Positions 46,877 through 57,603 are shown, counted from the first letter of the stretch. The stretch: DNA of 64,000 nucleotides from Acinetobacter albensis (GCF_900095025.1 NZ_FMBK01000013.1:59336-123335); one strand, 5' to 3'. Notes: generated by a model not told the origin, from the sequence alone. Numbers and translations are program-made.

Positions 46877-48067
46877 TTATCGCTCTCGCAAGGCTTCCTG
46901 TGCTTTATTAAACGGTTTGATCAAATAATCCAAAACCGATTTTTGTCCTGTTTTAATATCCACCGTTGCGACCATCCCAGGTGTAATACTAAATTGTTGA
47001 CCTGCTTTATTGGTGAGTTTATCGGTATCTGTTCGAATATACACTCGATAATAAAACTGGTCTTGCTTCACTTCATCTCTCAAAGTATCGGGTGAAATAA
47101 CCTTGACCTTACCTTTTAAACCGCCATAAATAGAATAATCATAGGCTGTAATTTTAACCAGTGCATCTTGTTCAGGATGAATAAATGCAATATCTCGCGG
47201 TGAAATTCGGGCTTCTATCAATAACTGTTCATCTAAAGGAACAATAGTCATGATTTTTCCATTCTGAGGAATGACCCCACCAATGGTCATCACATCTATT
47301 TCTTTCACCACCCCGCGCATCGGGGCTTTAAAAGTAGTTCGACTGAGTGTATCAGACTTGCCTTTTACAACTTGTTGCTGCATTTCAACATCAGTATTGG
47401 CTTTGGACAATTCTTCACGCGCTTTGACATAATATTGATTACGAATATCATTCATCTGATTACGAAGATTGTTGGCTTCACGTTTTAAACGTAATACCTC
47501 CACTTCACTGGCCGCGCCCTTAGCCACCAATGGCTCAGTCATTCTGAGTTCTTGTTCGACCAAACTTAATGCCTGACGCAGACCTGCTATAGACTCATCC
47601 AAATTGGCGCGCCGTGAATGATAAAGTGCTGTTTCTTCCTGAACCAATTTATTTTCTTTTAAAACATCTTCTGGAAATGACAGCGCTGTACCGTTTACTT
47701 CTGATCTTAAACGGGCTGACGTGGCACGTGAAGACATTAATAAAGAAGCTGACTCTCCCACATTTGAGGCAAATCGAGTAGGATCCAGTTGTGCTAAAAT
47801 TTGACCCGGTTTTACAATTTCACCTTCACGCACATTAATTTTGGTGATTATCCCGCCTTCAAGAGATTGAATGATTTGTTCTTTTGAAGAAGGAACAACT
47901 TTCCCCGTTCCAGTTGATACTTCTTCAAGTTTAAAAAACCAAGCCCATAAGAGTAAGACCAATAAACCAAGGCAAATTATCCAGATAAAGATACTTGATT
48001 TAGGTAAAGGTGGTTCAAGTTCAGTTATTTTCGAGGTATTTTTTGGATTGTATTCTTGATTGCTCAT
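46877..48067 (-). CDS. Type I secretion membrane-fusion protein (HlyD family)
   Basis: The 396-residue periplasmic adaptor bridges the ABC exporter and the TolC-like channel. It has a short cytoplasmic N-terminus, one transmembrane helix (SIFIWIICLGLLVLLLWAWF, about residues 25-44), lipoyl halves (QSLEGGIITKINVREGEIVK and RTTFKAPMRGVVKEIDVMTI), a long coiled-coil hairpin between them and a C-terminal beta-barrel part ending in the HlyD-type GMVATVDIKTGQKSVLDYL. It resembles LapC. Its start overlaps the ABC gene by four bases. The RTX adhesin at 58913 onwards is the likely cargo (inference). Confidence 0.93.
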   Translation of the reverse strand: MSNQEYNPKNTSKITELEPPLPKSSIFIWIICLGLLVLLLWAWFFKLEEVSTGTGKVVPSSKEQIIQSLEGGIITKINVREGEIVKPGQILAQLDPTRFASNVGESASLLMSSRATSARLRSEVNGTALSFPEDVLKENKLVQEETALYHSRRANLDESIAGLRQALSLVEQELRMTEPLVAKGAASEVEVLRLKREANNLRNQMNDIRNQYYVKAREELSKANTDVEMQQQVVKGKSDTLSRTTFKAPMRGVVKEIDVMTIGGVIPQNGKIMTIVPLDEQLLIEARISPRDIAFIHPEQDALVKITAYDYSIYGGLKGKVKVISPDTLRDEVKQDQFYYRVYIRTDTDKLTNKAGQQFSITPGMVATVDIKTGQKSVLDYLIKPFNKAQEALRER

Positions 48068-50202
48068 GAACTTGTACCTCCAGCTTGACGTTGCTGATGC
48101 AAATTTTGATTTAAAATCTGATCACGCGGGCCATCCATCACAATTTTGCCATCATTGACCACAATAATTCTGTCCACCAACTCAAGCACAGCGCGACGAT
48201 GTGTCGCAACAACTAAGGTTCGATGCCCCAACCAAAATTTTAAATGATCAATAAATTGTTTTTCTGATACATCATCAATTGATGCAGTAGGTTCATCCAG
48301 TAAGAGAATATTTGGTTGGCGAATGAGTAATCGTGCAAGTAACAAAGCCTGCTTTTGTCCACCCGAAAAACCCACGCCTCCCTCAAGAATAATATGATCT
48401 AAACCCTCTTTTTTATCCTGAACAAATTGCATTGCACCGGTAATTTTTAAGACCTTAAAAATATCTTCATCGCTGGCTAAAGGTGCACCTAAAGTCAAAT
48501 TTTCCCGAACGGAACCGAAAAATAAATAGGCATTTTGGTTTAATAAAGCCATATCTCGTCGAACATCGGATGGATCAATCAAGCCCAATTCAATATTATC
48601 TAGTTTAATTTTTCCTTGAGTGGGTGTCTGCATACCCGACAATAGCTGTAATAATGTCGATTTTCCTGCTCCATTACGGCCAAGAATAGCAATTTTTTCA
48701 CCTGATTTTATTTCAAGTTTCGGAATACTCAGACTTGGTCTCGCATCATTCTGACCGTATTGAAAACTTAGTCCAGATAAGCTGTAATCCCCATTTAATA
48801 CAGCACGATGAATCAAATGTGCATGATCTGGCTGATCTACTGTTTTTTTCATTAACTCATCTAGTCCAGCTTTGGCAACCTTTGCCTGCTGCCAACGGCC
48901 TAAAACACCCGTAATTTGTGCAATAGGCCCTAACATACGTGAAGAGAGCATAGAACAAGCCACTAAAGCACCTGTGGTCATATCACCTTTCATCACAGCA
49001 AAACAGCCCACCAATACGACGACAGCAAAAGTTAATCCTTGTATTTTCTGGGTCCAAGCTGTCATGACGCCAACAATTTTCCGCTGCCGCATGGAAATAT
49101 CTGCTGAAGTTTCATTCATGTGATTCCACTGATTTTGGAACCGTGCTTCTGCACGCAGCAGTTTAATATCTTCAATTCCCTGAACGGCCTCCACGAGCAT
49201 GGCATTACGAATAGCACTTTCGCGCATCCCTTCATTGGCAAGTTTAGCCAAACTTTTTTGTGCCAAAATCCCTGGTAAAATCATTAAAGGTACGACTGCA
49301 AGCATAATCCAAAAAAGATTGCCGCCAATAAGCCAAAAAATAACCAAAAACAAAATAAAAAAAGGTAAGTCAGCAATCGCCGAAATGGTGCTTGACGTCA
49401 CTAATTCACGTACCCCTTCGAGTTCACGAATTTGGGAAATAAATGTGCCTGTAGATTTAGAACGTTCACTATTTTTAATTCTCAGTGCATGCCCAAAAAC
49501 ACGATCCGAGACTCTTAAATCAGCACGTTTTCCAATCACATCAGATAAATAAATTCGTCCTACACGCAAACTAAATTCAAAAATAGCTGCAATTAGAACG
49601 CCACCTGCCAAAACCCATAAAGTGGGAACAGATTGTGCAGGAATCACCCGATCATATACATTCATAGAGAAAACAATGGTTGCCAAGGCCAAAATATTCG
49701 CAATCATGGATGCAAACATCACATCGATATAACGCTTCCAATCACGTAATACAATGCTCCAAAACCAACTACTTTGGTAAGGCTTAATATATTCATCAAC
49801 ACGCGCATCAGGTACCGATTTTTCTGGTCGGATAATATAGATATGACGTATATTGGCATGCACGACTTCAGGGGTCAGAACTTGGGTGAGTCCCTGTTCA
49901 GAACTAAACTGGATGCTGGCATTTCCTTGACTGTCGACCTTATCAATCACGCCGACTTGACCATCATGAAATTCGACCATCACAGGTAAACGCCAAGGGT
50001 TGATTAAATCAGGATCAAAGTTAGATTTGCGCAAACTCATGCCAATCTGGCGCGTCATTAATGCCAAAATATCATCCGTATTTTGGTTCGGATTCCAATC
50101 CAGTTGTAAGCGTATACGTTCTTCTGAAGGCTCTATACGATAGTGTTTAGCAATGCTTAAAACGGCTTGTAACCAAGGCAGGTATTGATTCTTATTATTC
50201 AT
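48064..50202 (-). CDS. Type I secretion ABC transporter/permease (LapB-like)
   Basis: The 712-residue exporter has an N-terminal peptidase-C39-like domain (about residues 1-135) that lacks the catalytic Cys, as in exporters of RTX proteins without a leader cut. A six-helix membrane domain follows (about 155-440), then the ATPase with Walker A GRNGAGKSTLLQLL, signature FSGGQKQALLLARLL and Walker B ILLLDEPTASID. It is the middle gene of three, overlapping both neighbours by four bases, and is closest to adhesin exporters of the LapB type. Confidence 0.94.
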   Translation of the reverse strand: MNNKNQYLPWLQAVLSIAKHYRIEPSEERIRLQLDWNPNQNTDDILALMTRQIGMSLRKSNFDPDLINPWRLPVMVEFHDGQVGVIDKVDSQGNASIQFSSEQGLTQVLTPEVVHANIRHIYIIRPEKSVPDARVDEYIKPYQSSWFWSIVLRDWKRYIDVMFASMIANILALATIVFSMNVYDRVIPAQSVPTLWVLAGGVLIAAIFEFSLRVGRIYLSDVIGKRADLRVSDRVFGHALRIKNSERSKSTGTFISQIRELEGVRELVTSSTISAIADLPFFILFLVIFWLIGGNLFWIMLAVVPLMILPGILAQKSLAKLANEGMRESAIRNAMLVEAVQGIEDIKLLRAEARFQNQWNHMNETSADISMRQRKIVGVMTAWTQKIQGLTFAVVVLVGCFAVMKGDMTTGALVACSMLSSRMLGPIAQITGVLGRWQQAKVAKAGLDELMKKTVDQPDHAHLIHRAVLNGDYSLSGLSFQYGQNDARPSLSIPKLEIKSGEKIAILGRNGAGKSTLLQLLSGMQTPTQGKIKLDNIELGLIDPSDVRRDMALLNQNAYLFFGSVRENLTLGAPLASDEDIFKVLKITGAMQFVQDKKEGLDHIILEGGVGFSGGQKQALLLARLLIRQPNILLLDEPTASIDDVSEKQFIDHLKFWLGHRTLVVATHRRAVLELVDRIIVVNDGKIVMDGPRDQILNQNLHQQRQAGGTSS

Positions 50203-51737
50203 GGCTGTATCTCAAATCCCTGAATTGAAATGTGATTTAAATCATACAGATCGCGCGAACGTCCTGTGACAAAAATGTATCTCACAATAGCGTCATAAAT
50301 ATCAAAACGTGCATTTTCGATTTCTTGCGCTGCACTATGAATGGCTTGTTCAGCATTCAGTAAATCGACGGCTGATCGTGTGCCGAGTTTGTACTGTTCT
50401 TGATAAAGTTCACGCGTGCGTACCGTGGTTTCCTTGCGGGCAATTAAACTGACAATCTGACGCTGCTTATTTTCAATTTCTTCACGCAAAGAACGTATTT
50501 CATCCAACACATCTAAATAAACACGATTTACTTTGGCTTTAGCTGCTTCTTCTGCATAACTCGCTGCACGAGTCTGTGATGCAGTTGCACCACCTTGATA
50601 TAAATTACTGTTGGCTTCAAGCATGATTGAATTATAAAAACCATCATCTTCATTGTTATTCGGATTTCGACCATTCACAGCCTGACTTAAAGAACCCTTC
50701 ACATTAATGGTTGGATAACGACTCAATTTAGATTGTTGCTTCTGAAATTTCGCCACATCGACTTCTGCCTGTGCAGACATCATGTTAGGTACTTTATTAA
50801 ATTCAGGATCAGTATATAAATCTGACTCTTTCACCAAATGTTCTGGAATAGCCCATTTCAACCCTTTAACTTCGCTACCCAAGAGTGTACGTAATCTTTG
50901 TTGAAATTTTTTAAGCTGTGTTTCTTGTACAATTAAATTGGTTTCCGCTGCTTGTACATTTGAACGGGCTTGTACTGGATCGGCTTGTGAACTAATTCCA
51001 GCTTGAGCCCTTAAATTGGTTATTTCGGCAATTCGTGAAATTCCACTAATTTGCTGCTGTGCAATTTTAATAATTTCTTGATAACGTTGAATATTAACAA
51101 TCGTATTGACCGTTTCATATGCCACATTATCGATACTGACGAGAACATTGGCTTGAGCCACTGAAAGTTTGGCTTCTTGTATATCAACACTGCTATTGAT
51201 CTTGCCAAAATCATAGAGCATTTGTGTCGCACTGAGGCTTAACATTTGTCGACCACGCTCACCCGACGTTAAGTCTGCCGTAGACAATCCACCTGAAACT
51301 TGCGGATAATATTGTGCTTTTGCAACATCAATATTTGCGCCCTGAGCTGCCAAAGTAGCAATATTTTGTGAAATTTCAGGACTGCGTTGCAATGCGTGCA
51401 CAATAGTTTCATTCAACCCAGAAGCATTAAAAGCAGTATAGGTATATTGAAGTGACCTACCCATTTGAGCAGGAGCAAAAATAGTCGGCAACTCCTGTAT
51501 TTTAGTCGTATCCAATTGAAAATTGCTTAAAGAAGAAATACTCGCCTTAGCATAATTTTCCTGCGATTTAGGCGCTAAAATTTCGCTCATACTTGACTGA
51601 ACAGACTGCAAAAATGTTTTTGAGTTTTCCGCATGTAAAGCGTTAACTTGAAAAGGAATGATCCATATTAAAAACCGTAGATTTCTAACGAATAAATTTT
51701 GGTATGAAATAATTTTACTTTGATTTTTGAGCATCAT
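50199..51737 (-). CDS. TolC-family outer membrane channel of the type I secretion operon
   Basis: The protein of about 512 residues is a TolC-like outer-membrane efflux protein. The ATG at 51737 is chosen; the frame extends to a TTG at 51758 and neither start has a clear Shine-Dalgarno. The N-terminal hydrophobic stretch FLIWIIPFQVNALHA fits a signal peptide. Two long coiled-coil repeats are visible (around YYPQVSGGLS and RYPTINVKGS), with the tail motif YKLGTRSAVDLLNAEQAIHS diagnostic of the family. It is the first gene of the operon and resembles LapE. Confidence 0.9.
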   Translation of the reverse strand: MMLKNQSKIISYQNLFVRNLRFLIWIIPFQVNALHAENSKTFLQSVQSSMSEILAPKSQENYAKASISSLSNFQLDTTKIQELPTIFAPAQMGRSLQYTYTAFNASGLNETIVHALQRSPEISQNIATLAAQGANIDVAKAQYYPQVSGGLSTADLTSGERGRQMLSLSATQMLYDFGKINSSVDIQEAKLSVAQANVLVSIDNVAYETVNTIVNIQRYQEIIKIAQQQISGISRIAEITNLRAQAGISSQADPVQARSNVQAAETNLIVQETQLKKFQQRLRTLLGSEVKGLKWAIPEHLVKESDLYTDPEFNKVPNMMSAQAEVDVAKFQKQQSKLSRYPTINVKGSLSQAVNGRNPNNNEDDGFYNSIMLEANSNLYQGGATASQTRAASYAEEAAKAKVNRVYLDVLDEIRSLREEIENKQRQIVSLIARKETTVRTRELYQEQYKLGTRSAVDLLNAEQAIHSAAQEIENARFDIYDAIVRYIFVTGRSRDLYDLNHISIQGFEIQP

Positions 51738-52333
51738 TTGACTGGCAATCACATTCAACGGATATTCTGATGTATTCGAAATGTATACACCTATTATTGT
51801 TAAGTAATTTTCTTCTTTAAAACTTTTAAAATGTTATAACACTATGATGATCATGTCATTTTTTAAATGAAAAATCATCTTATTTATTGCTTAGATTTTC
51901 TAATGAATACCAATAAAAATTAATCTAGCGAAGAGATAAGAGATCAAATTTAAAACCTACTACGCAAATGCTTTTAAATAAGAGATTTGGTTTACACTCT
52001 CTTTAAGGTTTCTAAAAAAAAGTGACTTACAAAAAGAAATGATGATTTTCAATGATCAAAATATCTATAAAATTTCAACACCTTAATGCACCATTACATT
52101 TTATCCATTGGGGAATAGATGTGATCTTCAATCCAAACATTAGTTAATCCTCGTTTCGATTGTAAACAGAAAATAGCGACAATCTTTCTTCAAAGCTACC
52201 GTTCATCCAACCAGTCCATCCAATAAGCGTTATTAACACTCACCACAGATAACTTTTAACAATTCAGCTTATATAGCCAGATTATAAATGAGCTGATTTT
52301 TATTTTCGATCCGCTAAACGAGAGTATGACTGC
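51738..52333. other. Gene-free region between lptB and the secretion operon
   Basis: With the lptB terminator this is about 680 bases without a gene. No open frame, RNA or hairpin was recognised in 51760-52333. It should contain the promoter of the secretion operon on the minus strand, but none could be placed with confidence. rpoN, the usual gene after lptB in many gammaproteobacteria, is absent. Confidence 0.5.
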
Positions 52334-52365
52334 CAAAAAAAGACTCTGATTTGAAAGTCAGAGTC
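52334..52365 (-). terminator. Intrinsic terminator after lptB
   Basis: An 8-bp stem gactctga/tcagagtc (52342-52349 with 52358-52365) lies about 55 bases past the lptB stop; on the minus strand it is followed by a U-run. Confidence 0.85.
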
Positions 52366-52418
52366 GAATAATATGGTAAGAGCAGAGCGCTGTGCTGACC
52401 AGTTAAATCGAAGTTGAA

Positions 52419-53165
52419 TTAAACGGTGAAATCATCACCTAAATAAACTTGGCGTACTGTTTCATTTTCTAAAATTTCTTGTGGTGTGCCTTCAGCAATC
52501 ACTGCACCTTCACTGACAATATAAGCACGTTCACAAATTGCTAAAGTTTCCCGGACATTATGATCGGTAATTAAAACGCCGATCCCACGATCTTTTAAAG
52601 TCCGAATAATATCTTTAATATCACCCACTGAAATAGGGTCAACTCCCGCAAAAGGTTCATCCAACAGCATAAATTTCGGATCAGCTGCCAAAGCACGTGC
52701 GATTTCTGCACGACGACGCTCACCGCCCGAAACGCTCATACCAAGTGAATCTTTAATATGAGTGATTTTAAAATCGGCCAACAGTTCACTTAGACGTTGC
52801 TGACGCTGTGCCTTAGTTAAATCTTTACGGGTTTCAAGAATGGCCATGATATTTTCAGAAATGGTTAATTTTCTAAAAATAGAGGCTTCTTGCGGTAAGT
52901 AACCAATACCTTTACGCGCACGTTCGTGCATGGCTAAATCGGATAAATCTAAATCATCTAAATGGATTTCACCTTTATCCATTCGAACTAAACCTACAAC
53001 CATATAGAAGCTTGTCGTTTTACCTGCACCATTTGGACCAAGCAAACCTACAATTTGTCCACTTTGCATTTGAAATGAGACATCTTTCACGACCCATCTT
53101 TTGCTATAGTTTTTTGCAAGCTGTTTAATACACAGCGTTTGTGGTTTATTTGGCGCTTGCTCCAT
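52419..53165 (-). CDS. lptB: LPS export ATPase LptB
   Basis: LptB drives extraction of lipopolysaccharide from the inner membrane with LptFG. The 248-residue ABC ATPase has Walker [17 protein letters not shown], signature [15 protein letters not shown] and Walker [14 protein letters not shown]. Its start overlaps the lptA stop by one base (TAATG-type coupling). It is the last gene of the kdsD-kdsC-lptC-lptA-lptB operon. Confidence 0.97.
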   Translation of the reverse strand: MEQAPNKPQTLCIKQLAKNYSKRWVVKDVSFQMQSGQIVGLLGPNGAGKTTSFYMVVGLVRMDKGEIHLDDLDLSDLAMHERARKGIGYLPQEASIFRKLTISENIMAILETRKDLTKAQRQQRLSELLADFKITHIKDSLGMSVSGGERRRAEIARALAADPKFMLLDEPFAGVDPISVGDIKDIIRTLKDRGIGVLITDHNVRETLAICERAYIVSEGAVIAEGTPQEILENETVRQVYLGDDFTV

Positions 53166-53731
53166 TAATCACGTGCTCCCGGAAAAGATTTTGATGCAGA
53201 AGGTGGTATCACAATTTGGACACGCCCTGATGATGAACCTGTAGAGTTTGGCGTACCTGTTGCCTCGACATCTCCTCTGTTCATGCTATATTTCAAGGTA
53301 TTACCTCGAATACTTGCATTATTTTGTTCTAACAATGCACTTCCTGACAAAGTAATAATGCCTGTTTCTGCATTGTAAATAATCTTTTGTGCCTGTCCTT
53401 TCGCCAAACCTTTATTTACATCTGTTTGCTGCTGAAAACGTGCAGGACGCCCTGAAGCAGTAATGGTACTGATTTCTCTTTTGCTGTTTAAATTGGCCAC
53501 AATAGAATCAGCCTGTAACTTCATTGTGCCTTGTTCAATGATGACATTACCCGTATACGTGGTGATCCCTGTTTTCTCATTGTAGGTTGCACGATCGGCT
53601 AAAAGTGAAATAGGTTGGTTTCGATCAGAAGGTATGGCAAAAACAGTTGACGATGACAATACAACCAAACCGACTAAAGCTGCTTGCTTAAGCAAGGATT
53701 TAGAATATGTAAGCTTAAGATTTTGGTTCAT
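53165..53731 (-). CDS. lptA: LPS transport periplasmic protein LptA
   Basis: LptA forms the periplasmic bridge carrying lipopolysaccharide between LptC and LptD. The 188-residue precursor has a signal peptide (..[10 protein letters not shown]) and an OstA-like beta-jellyroll, with [20 protein letters not shown] and [20 protein letters not shown] as the repeated units. The last 25 residues are Ser/Gly/Pro-rich. It overlaps lptC by 17 bases and lptB by one. Confidence 0.94.
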   Translation of the reverse strand: MNQNLKLTYSKSLLKQAALVGLVVLSSSTVFAIPSDRNQPISLLADRATYNEKTGITTYTGNVIIEQGTMKLQADSIVANLNSKREISTITASGRPARFQQQTDVNKGLAKGQAQKIIYNAETGIITLSGSALLEQNNASIRGNTLKYSMNRGDVEATGTPNSTGSSSGRVQIVIPPSASKSFPGARD

Positions 53732-54263
53732 ATTTTCCTCGAATATTAAAAAATTCGTATTGACCGTTGTTAAAATTGGCTTTCAAACCTTGGCTTACAA
53801 ATTCAGCTTGCGGTGACTGCACAACGACTTGTTTGTTGGATTCTATTTCACGTGTTTTAGGGTAACCCGTTAATTCTGTGGTTTTAAACTGCATTTTACC
53901 TTGTTGCATGAGTTTAACAGCAGTTACATCACCAGATAAAACGACCCGTTGATTATCATCATAACTATTTGCAACTTTGGCATAAAAAGTCGCATCTACA
54001 GCACTATCTTTATATATAGAAGCATCCAGATTCGTCAGTTTCGCTGTTTGTTTTTGCATGTCTTGTTCAAGCCGATCAACTTGAGCACGCATATATAAAT
54101 TGCCTTGATCATCCGTTTGAGTCAAATGAATTTTCTCAGCGGAATAGGTCATACTTTTGGCTGAATCAACCTCAAGCTTATTCCCCTTACCACTATAATA
54201 GTAGTAACCACCACTTATAGCTGCAATGGCTATAGCAGTTACGTATAAAAATTTTATATCCAT
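53715..54263 (-). CDS. lptC: LPS export protein LptC
   Basis: LptC is the inner-membrane-anchored receptor that passes LPS to LptA. The 182-residue protein has one N-terminal helix (FLYVTAIAIAAISGGYYYYS) followed by a periplasmic beta-jellyroll with TYSAEKIHLTQTDDQGNLYM and YDDNQRVVLSGDVTAVKLMQ, the OstA-type pattern. It lies 41 bases after kdsC and overlaps lptA. Confidence 0.93.
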   Translation of the reverse strand: MDIKFLYVTAIAIAAISGGYYYYSGKGNKLEVDSAKSMTYSAEKIHLTQTDDQGNLYMRAQVDRLEQDMQKQTAKLTNLDASIYKDSAVDATFYAKVANSYDDNQRVVLSGDVTAVKLMQQGKMQFKTTELTGYPKTREIESNKQVVVQSPQAEFVSQGLKANFNNGQYEFFNIRGKYEPKS

Positions 54264-54304
54264 AAGTGGTGTACTGAACTCAAATGAAATAGATGATTAA
54301 ATAA

Positions 54305-54844
54305 TTAATATGGGGTAGAAGTATATTTTTCAAGCAGGCTGTTATAAACACCTTTTGCGCTTAAAATCATATCGCAGATTTCACGTACTGCACCACGCCC
54401 ACCCATAGCCTGAGTCACCAAGTCTGCACGACGTCTAACTTCTACATGTCCATTGGGTACAGTGACTTTAAGTCCAGCAATCGCAAATGCAGAAAGGTCA
54501 GGCCAATCATCTCCCATATATAAACAATCTTCTGGTGCAATATTGAGTTGTGCACATGCCTCACGTAATGCAATACCTTTATCTTCACGGCCTTGGAAAA
54601 TCAAATCCACACCAAGATCAGACATACGTTTTTCAACGATATGACTCTTACGGCCTGTAATGATAATGACTTTGACACCTGCTTGCTGTACAAGTTTCAT
54701 ACCCAAACCATCACGAATATCAAAAGACTTAATTTCGTCACCTGAATTGGTCAGCGTCACAAAACCATCACTTAAAATACCGTCTACATCGAGAACCAAC
54801 GCTTCAACATGACGCGCTTGTTGTAATAAAGTGTAAGATGCCAT
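54305..54844 (-). CDS. kdsC: 3-deoxy-D-manno-octulosonate 8-phosphate phosphatase
   Basis: KdsC removes the phosphate from KDO-8-phosphate in LPS core synthesis. The 179-residue HAD-family protein has the catalytic LDVDGILSDG motif, the motif II Thr in VIIITGRKS, and motif IV YMGDDWPDLSAF. It lies three bases downstream of kdsD in the same operon. Confidence 0.95.
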   Translation of the reverse strand: MASYTLLQQARHVEALVLDVDGILSDGFVTLTNSGDEIKSFDIRDGLGMKLVQQAGVKVIIITGRKSHIVEKRMSDLGVDLIFQGREDKGIALREACAQLNIAPEDCLYMGDDWPDLSAFAIAGLKVTVPNGHVEVRRRADLVTQAMGGRGAVREICDMILSAKGVYNSLLEKYTSTPY

Positions 54845-54847
54845 CTA

Positions 54848-55840
54848 TTAATTTACCCCAGCTTGAATTAAATCGTGCATGCTAATCACGCCAATCACTT
54901 GATTTAAATCGTTTACAACCACAAATTGATTAATTTTTTTATCATTCATTCGCTCTAATGCTTCAACGGCACGTGCTTCTTGTGAAATAGTGAGGGGGTT
55001 TTGGGTCATCACTTCAGACACCACTAAATCCACATCAAAACCTTGCTGCTTATCAATGAGGCGACGCAAATCGCCATCCGTAAAAATCCCAAGTAACACG
55101 TCATTTTTATCTACAATTGTGGTTAAACCTAGACGTTTATTTGAAATTTCGTATAGAACCTGATTCATTGGTGTATCTGGAGACACTTTTGGCAAATCTG
55201 TATCGGTATGCATAAGGTGCTTAACATGCAACAACAGGCGTTTGCCTAATGCACCTGCTGGATGTGACATCGCAAAATCATCTGCCGTAAAACCGCGCGC
55301 ATCTAATAAAGCCACTGCCAAAGCATCACCCAAGGCCAAGGTCGCCGTCGTACTTGAAGTCGGAGCCAAACCCAGTGGACAAGCTTCTTGAATATTGCCC
55401 AAAGTTAAAGCAACATCTGCATTTTGTGGCATTGGGCCTTTTGTATCACCGCTAATTGTGATAAGTGGTACTTCTAAATGCTTAATCAAAGGCATCAACA
55501 TCATAATTTCATCACTCTTTCCAGAGTTTGAAATAGCAATCAGTACATCACCATGTACCAACATACCTAAATCACCATGCCCCGCTTCACCAGGATGCAT
55601 AAAAAATGAAGGTGTGCCTGTAGAGGCAAAAGTTGCTGCCATTTTTCGACCAATATGGCCTGACTTGCCCATTCCCGTAATGACTAAACGTCCGCGACAA
55701 TGCAAAATAATTTCACATGCCCGACTAAAACGCTCATCAATTTGAGTTGCCAATATCTCTAAGGCTTGCTCTTCTATACGTAAAGTTTCTAATGCAACTT
55801 TTTGGAAGTCTATGGGATTCGGCCTATTTTTTAGATTCAA
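54848..55840 (-). CDS. kdsD: D-arabinose 5-phosphate isomerase
   Basis: KdsD converts ribulose-5-P to arabinose-5-P, the precursor of KDO. The 330-residue protein starts at a TTG codon (55840) with an AAAGG Shine-Dalgarno; no in-frame ATG fits the N-terminus. The SIS domain has TGMGKSGHIGRKMAATFAST, SNSGKSDEI and CPLGLAPTSSTTATLALGDA; two CBS domains occupy about residues 205-330. It is first in the LPS operon. Confidence 0.95.
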   Translation of the reverse strand: MNLKNRPNPIDFQKVALETLRIEEQALEILATQIDERFSRACEIILHCRGRLVITGMGKSGHIGRKMAATFASTGTPSFFMHPGEAGHGDLGMLVHGDVLIAISNSGKSDEIMMLMPLIKHLEVPLITISGDTKGPMPQNADVALTLGNIQEACPLGLAPTSSTTATLALGDALAVALLDARGFTADDFAMSHPAGALGKRLLLHVKHLMHTDTDLPKVSPDTPMNQVLYEISNKRLGLTTIVDKNDVLLGIFTDGDLRRLIDKQQGFDVDLVVSEVMTQNPLTISQEARAVEALERMNDKKINQFVVVNDLNQVIGVISMHDLIQAGVN

Positions 55841-56038
55841 AGTCAGTCTACCTTTACGCTATAAAGCTTTGATGTTAATCAAGCAAAAATAATTTTCATA
55901 ATTTTATCATATCTATACAAATACCACGTTTCTAAATGTGTAAGTTTTCACATCCTTATAAAAAAAAGCTATAAAACTTTATGAAGAATAAGGCTTGAGT
56001 TAAGATGAGACATCTTTTATTTAGTCTTTTGAAACTCT

Positions 56039-57460
56039 ATGCAACCATTTGTTCTATATAACTCAGAGCAACGTAAAAAAGTTGAATTTGTTCCGCGTGT
56101 TGAAGGACATATCGATATGTATGTATGCGGTATGACTGTTTATGATTATTGTCATATTGGACATGCTCGGGTCATGGTTGCATTTGACTATATTATTCGT
56201 TTTTTACGCAGCCAAGGTTGGTCGGTCAAATACGTCCGTAATATTACCGATATTGATGATAAAATTATTAAACGTGCTCAGGAAAATGGCGAAAGTATTC
56301 ATCAACTGACTGACCGCTTTATTCAGGCTATGAATGAAGATGCAACCAATTTAGGTTGTGTTTCACCCGATACAGCGCCACGTGCCACTGACTATATTGA
56401 TCAAATGCAAACGATGATTGGTAATTTGGTGGATAAAGGTACAGCTTATCCCTCTAGTAATGGGGATGTGTATTTTCAAGTGGAAAATTTTGCCAAATAT
56501 GGCCGCTTGTCTGGGCGTAAACTTGACGATATGCAAGCGGGTGCGTCTGAACGCGTCGATGTTGAAGTTGAAAAAAAGCATCCTTTTGACTTTGTTCTGT
56601 GGAAACATGCCAAAGAAAATGAACCCTCTTGGGCTTCGCCTTGGGGGAATGGACGCCCGGGCTGGCATATTGAATGTTCAGCGATGTCTACCTGCTGCCT
56701 AGGCAACCATTTTGATATTCACGGTGGCGGTTCAGACTTAATGTTCCCACATCATGAAAATGAAATTGCACAATCTGAAGCCTCGACTGGCGAGCAATAT
56801 GTCAATTACTGGATGCATGTGGGCTTTATCAATGTTGATGGCGAAAAAATGTCGAAGTCTTTAGGCAATTTCTTCACGATTCGCGATGTCATGGACAAGT
56901 TTCATCCTGAAGTAATTCGCTACTTTATTGTGTCATCACATTATCGTAGTCCTGTGAACTTTTCTGATACAGCATTAAAAGAAGCGAAAAATACCTTGTC
57001 GCGTTTTTATCATTCTTTTAAAGCCTATCAAGCAGTATATGGTGAAAAAACCACGGATCATTTAGATGAAACTTTAGTGGAACGCTTTAATACAGCCATG
57101 CGTGATGACTTTAATACATCTGAAGCAATTGCTGTGTTGTTTGAAATGAATAAAGAACTCAATCGTGCGGTGAAGGATGAAAATGCTGACCAAGCTACTC
57201 TCTATTATTCAACTTTGCGCCATTTAACTCATATTCTTGGTCTGGTTCAATATAATGTAGACGATTTTTTAAAGTCTGATATTGGTCAAGATGCTTTAGA
57301 ACTCAGTCCAGAACAAATAGTAGATTTTATTCAACAGCGTGTCGATGCCAAAAAAGCCAAAGAATTTGCTAAAGCCGATGAAATTCGTCAGTCTTTACTT
57401 GATCAAGGTATTGTTTTAGAAGACACACGCCAAGGAACCATTTGGCGTCGTGCTGATTAA
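56039..57460 (+). CDS. cysS: Cysteinyl-tRNA synthetase
   Basis: CysS charges tRNA-Cys. The 473-residue class I synthetase has the HIGH motif in YCHIGHARV, the zinc ligands in [10 protein letters not shown] and [10 protein letters not shown] plus [14 protein letters not shown], and KMSKS in [11 protein letters not shown]. The C-terminal DALR and helical anticodon-binding regions are present. It is monocistronic and followed by the tRNA-Gly gene. Confidence 0.97.
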   Translation: MQPFVLYNSEQRKKVEFVPRVEGHIDMYVCGMTVYDYCHIGHARVMVAFDYIIRFLRSQGWSVKYVRNITDIDDKIIKRAQENGESIHQLTDRFIQAMNEDATNLGCVSPDTAPRATDYIDQMQTMIGNLVDKGTAYPSSNGDVYFQVENFAKYGRLSGRKLDDMQAGASERVDVEVEKKHPFDFVLWKHAKENEPSWASPWGNGRPGWHIECSAMSTCCLGNHFDIHGGGSDLMFPHHENEIAQSEASTGEQYVNYWMHVGFINVDGEKMSKSLGNFFTIRDVMDKFHPEVIRYFIVSSHYRSPVNFSDTALKEAKNTLSRFYHSFKAYQAVYGEKTTDHLDETLVERFNTAMRDDFNTSEAIAVLFEMNKELNRAVKDENADQATLYYSTLRHLTHILGLVQYNVDDFLKSDIGQDALELSPEQIVDFIQQRVDAKKAKEFAKADEIRQSLLDQGIVLEDTRQGTIWRRAD

Positions 57461-57484
57461 TTCACCATTTAGAATTATAGAGAG

Positions 57485-57512
57485 TTGACAGTTTCTAAAA
57501 GCGCTCTATAAT
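57485..57512 (+). promoter_or_regulatory. Consensus sigma-70 promoter for tRNA-Gly
   Basis: Perfect TTGACA (57485-57490) and TATAAT (57507-57512) boxes are separated by 16 bases, ending 10 bases before the tRNA 5' end. This is the strongest promoter match seen in the window. Confidence 0.85.
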
Positions 57513-57522
57513 ACACACCATT

Positions 57523-57598
57523 GCGGAAATAGCTCAGTTGGTAGAGCATAACCTTGCCAAGGTTGGGGTCGAGAGTTCGAGTCTCTTTTTCCGCTCCA
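57523..57598 (+). tRNA. tRNA-Gly (anticodon GCC)
   Basis: A 76-base cloverleaf: acceptor gcggaaa pairs with tttccgc, the D-loop has agctcagttggtagagc, the anticodon stem-loop is ccttgccaagg with GCC, and the T-arm has the gttcgagtc core. The 3' CCA is encoded (57596-57598). It has its own promoter and terminator. Confidence 0.97.
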
Positions 57599-57603
57599 AA
57601 TTC

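Noticed and set aside
51760..52333. Hidden small gene or rpoN remnant downstream of lptB
   Set aside because: No sustained reading frame, ribosome-binding site or RpoN-like sequence was seen on either strand.
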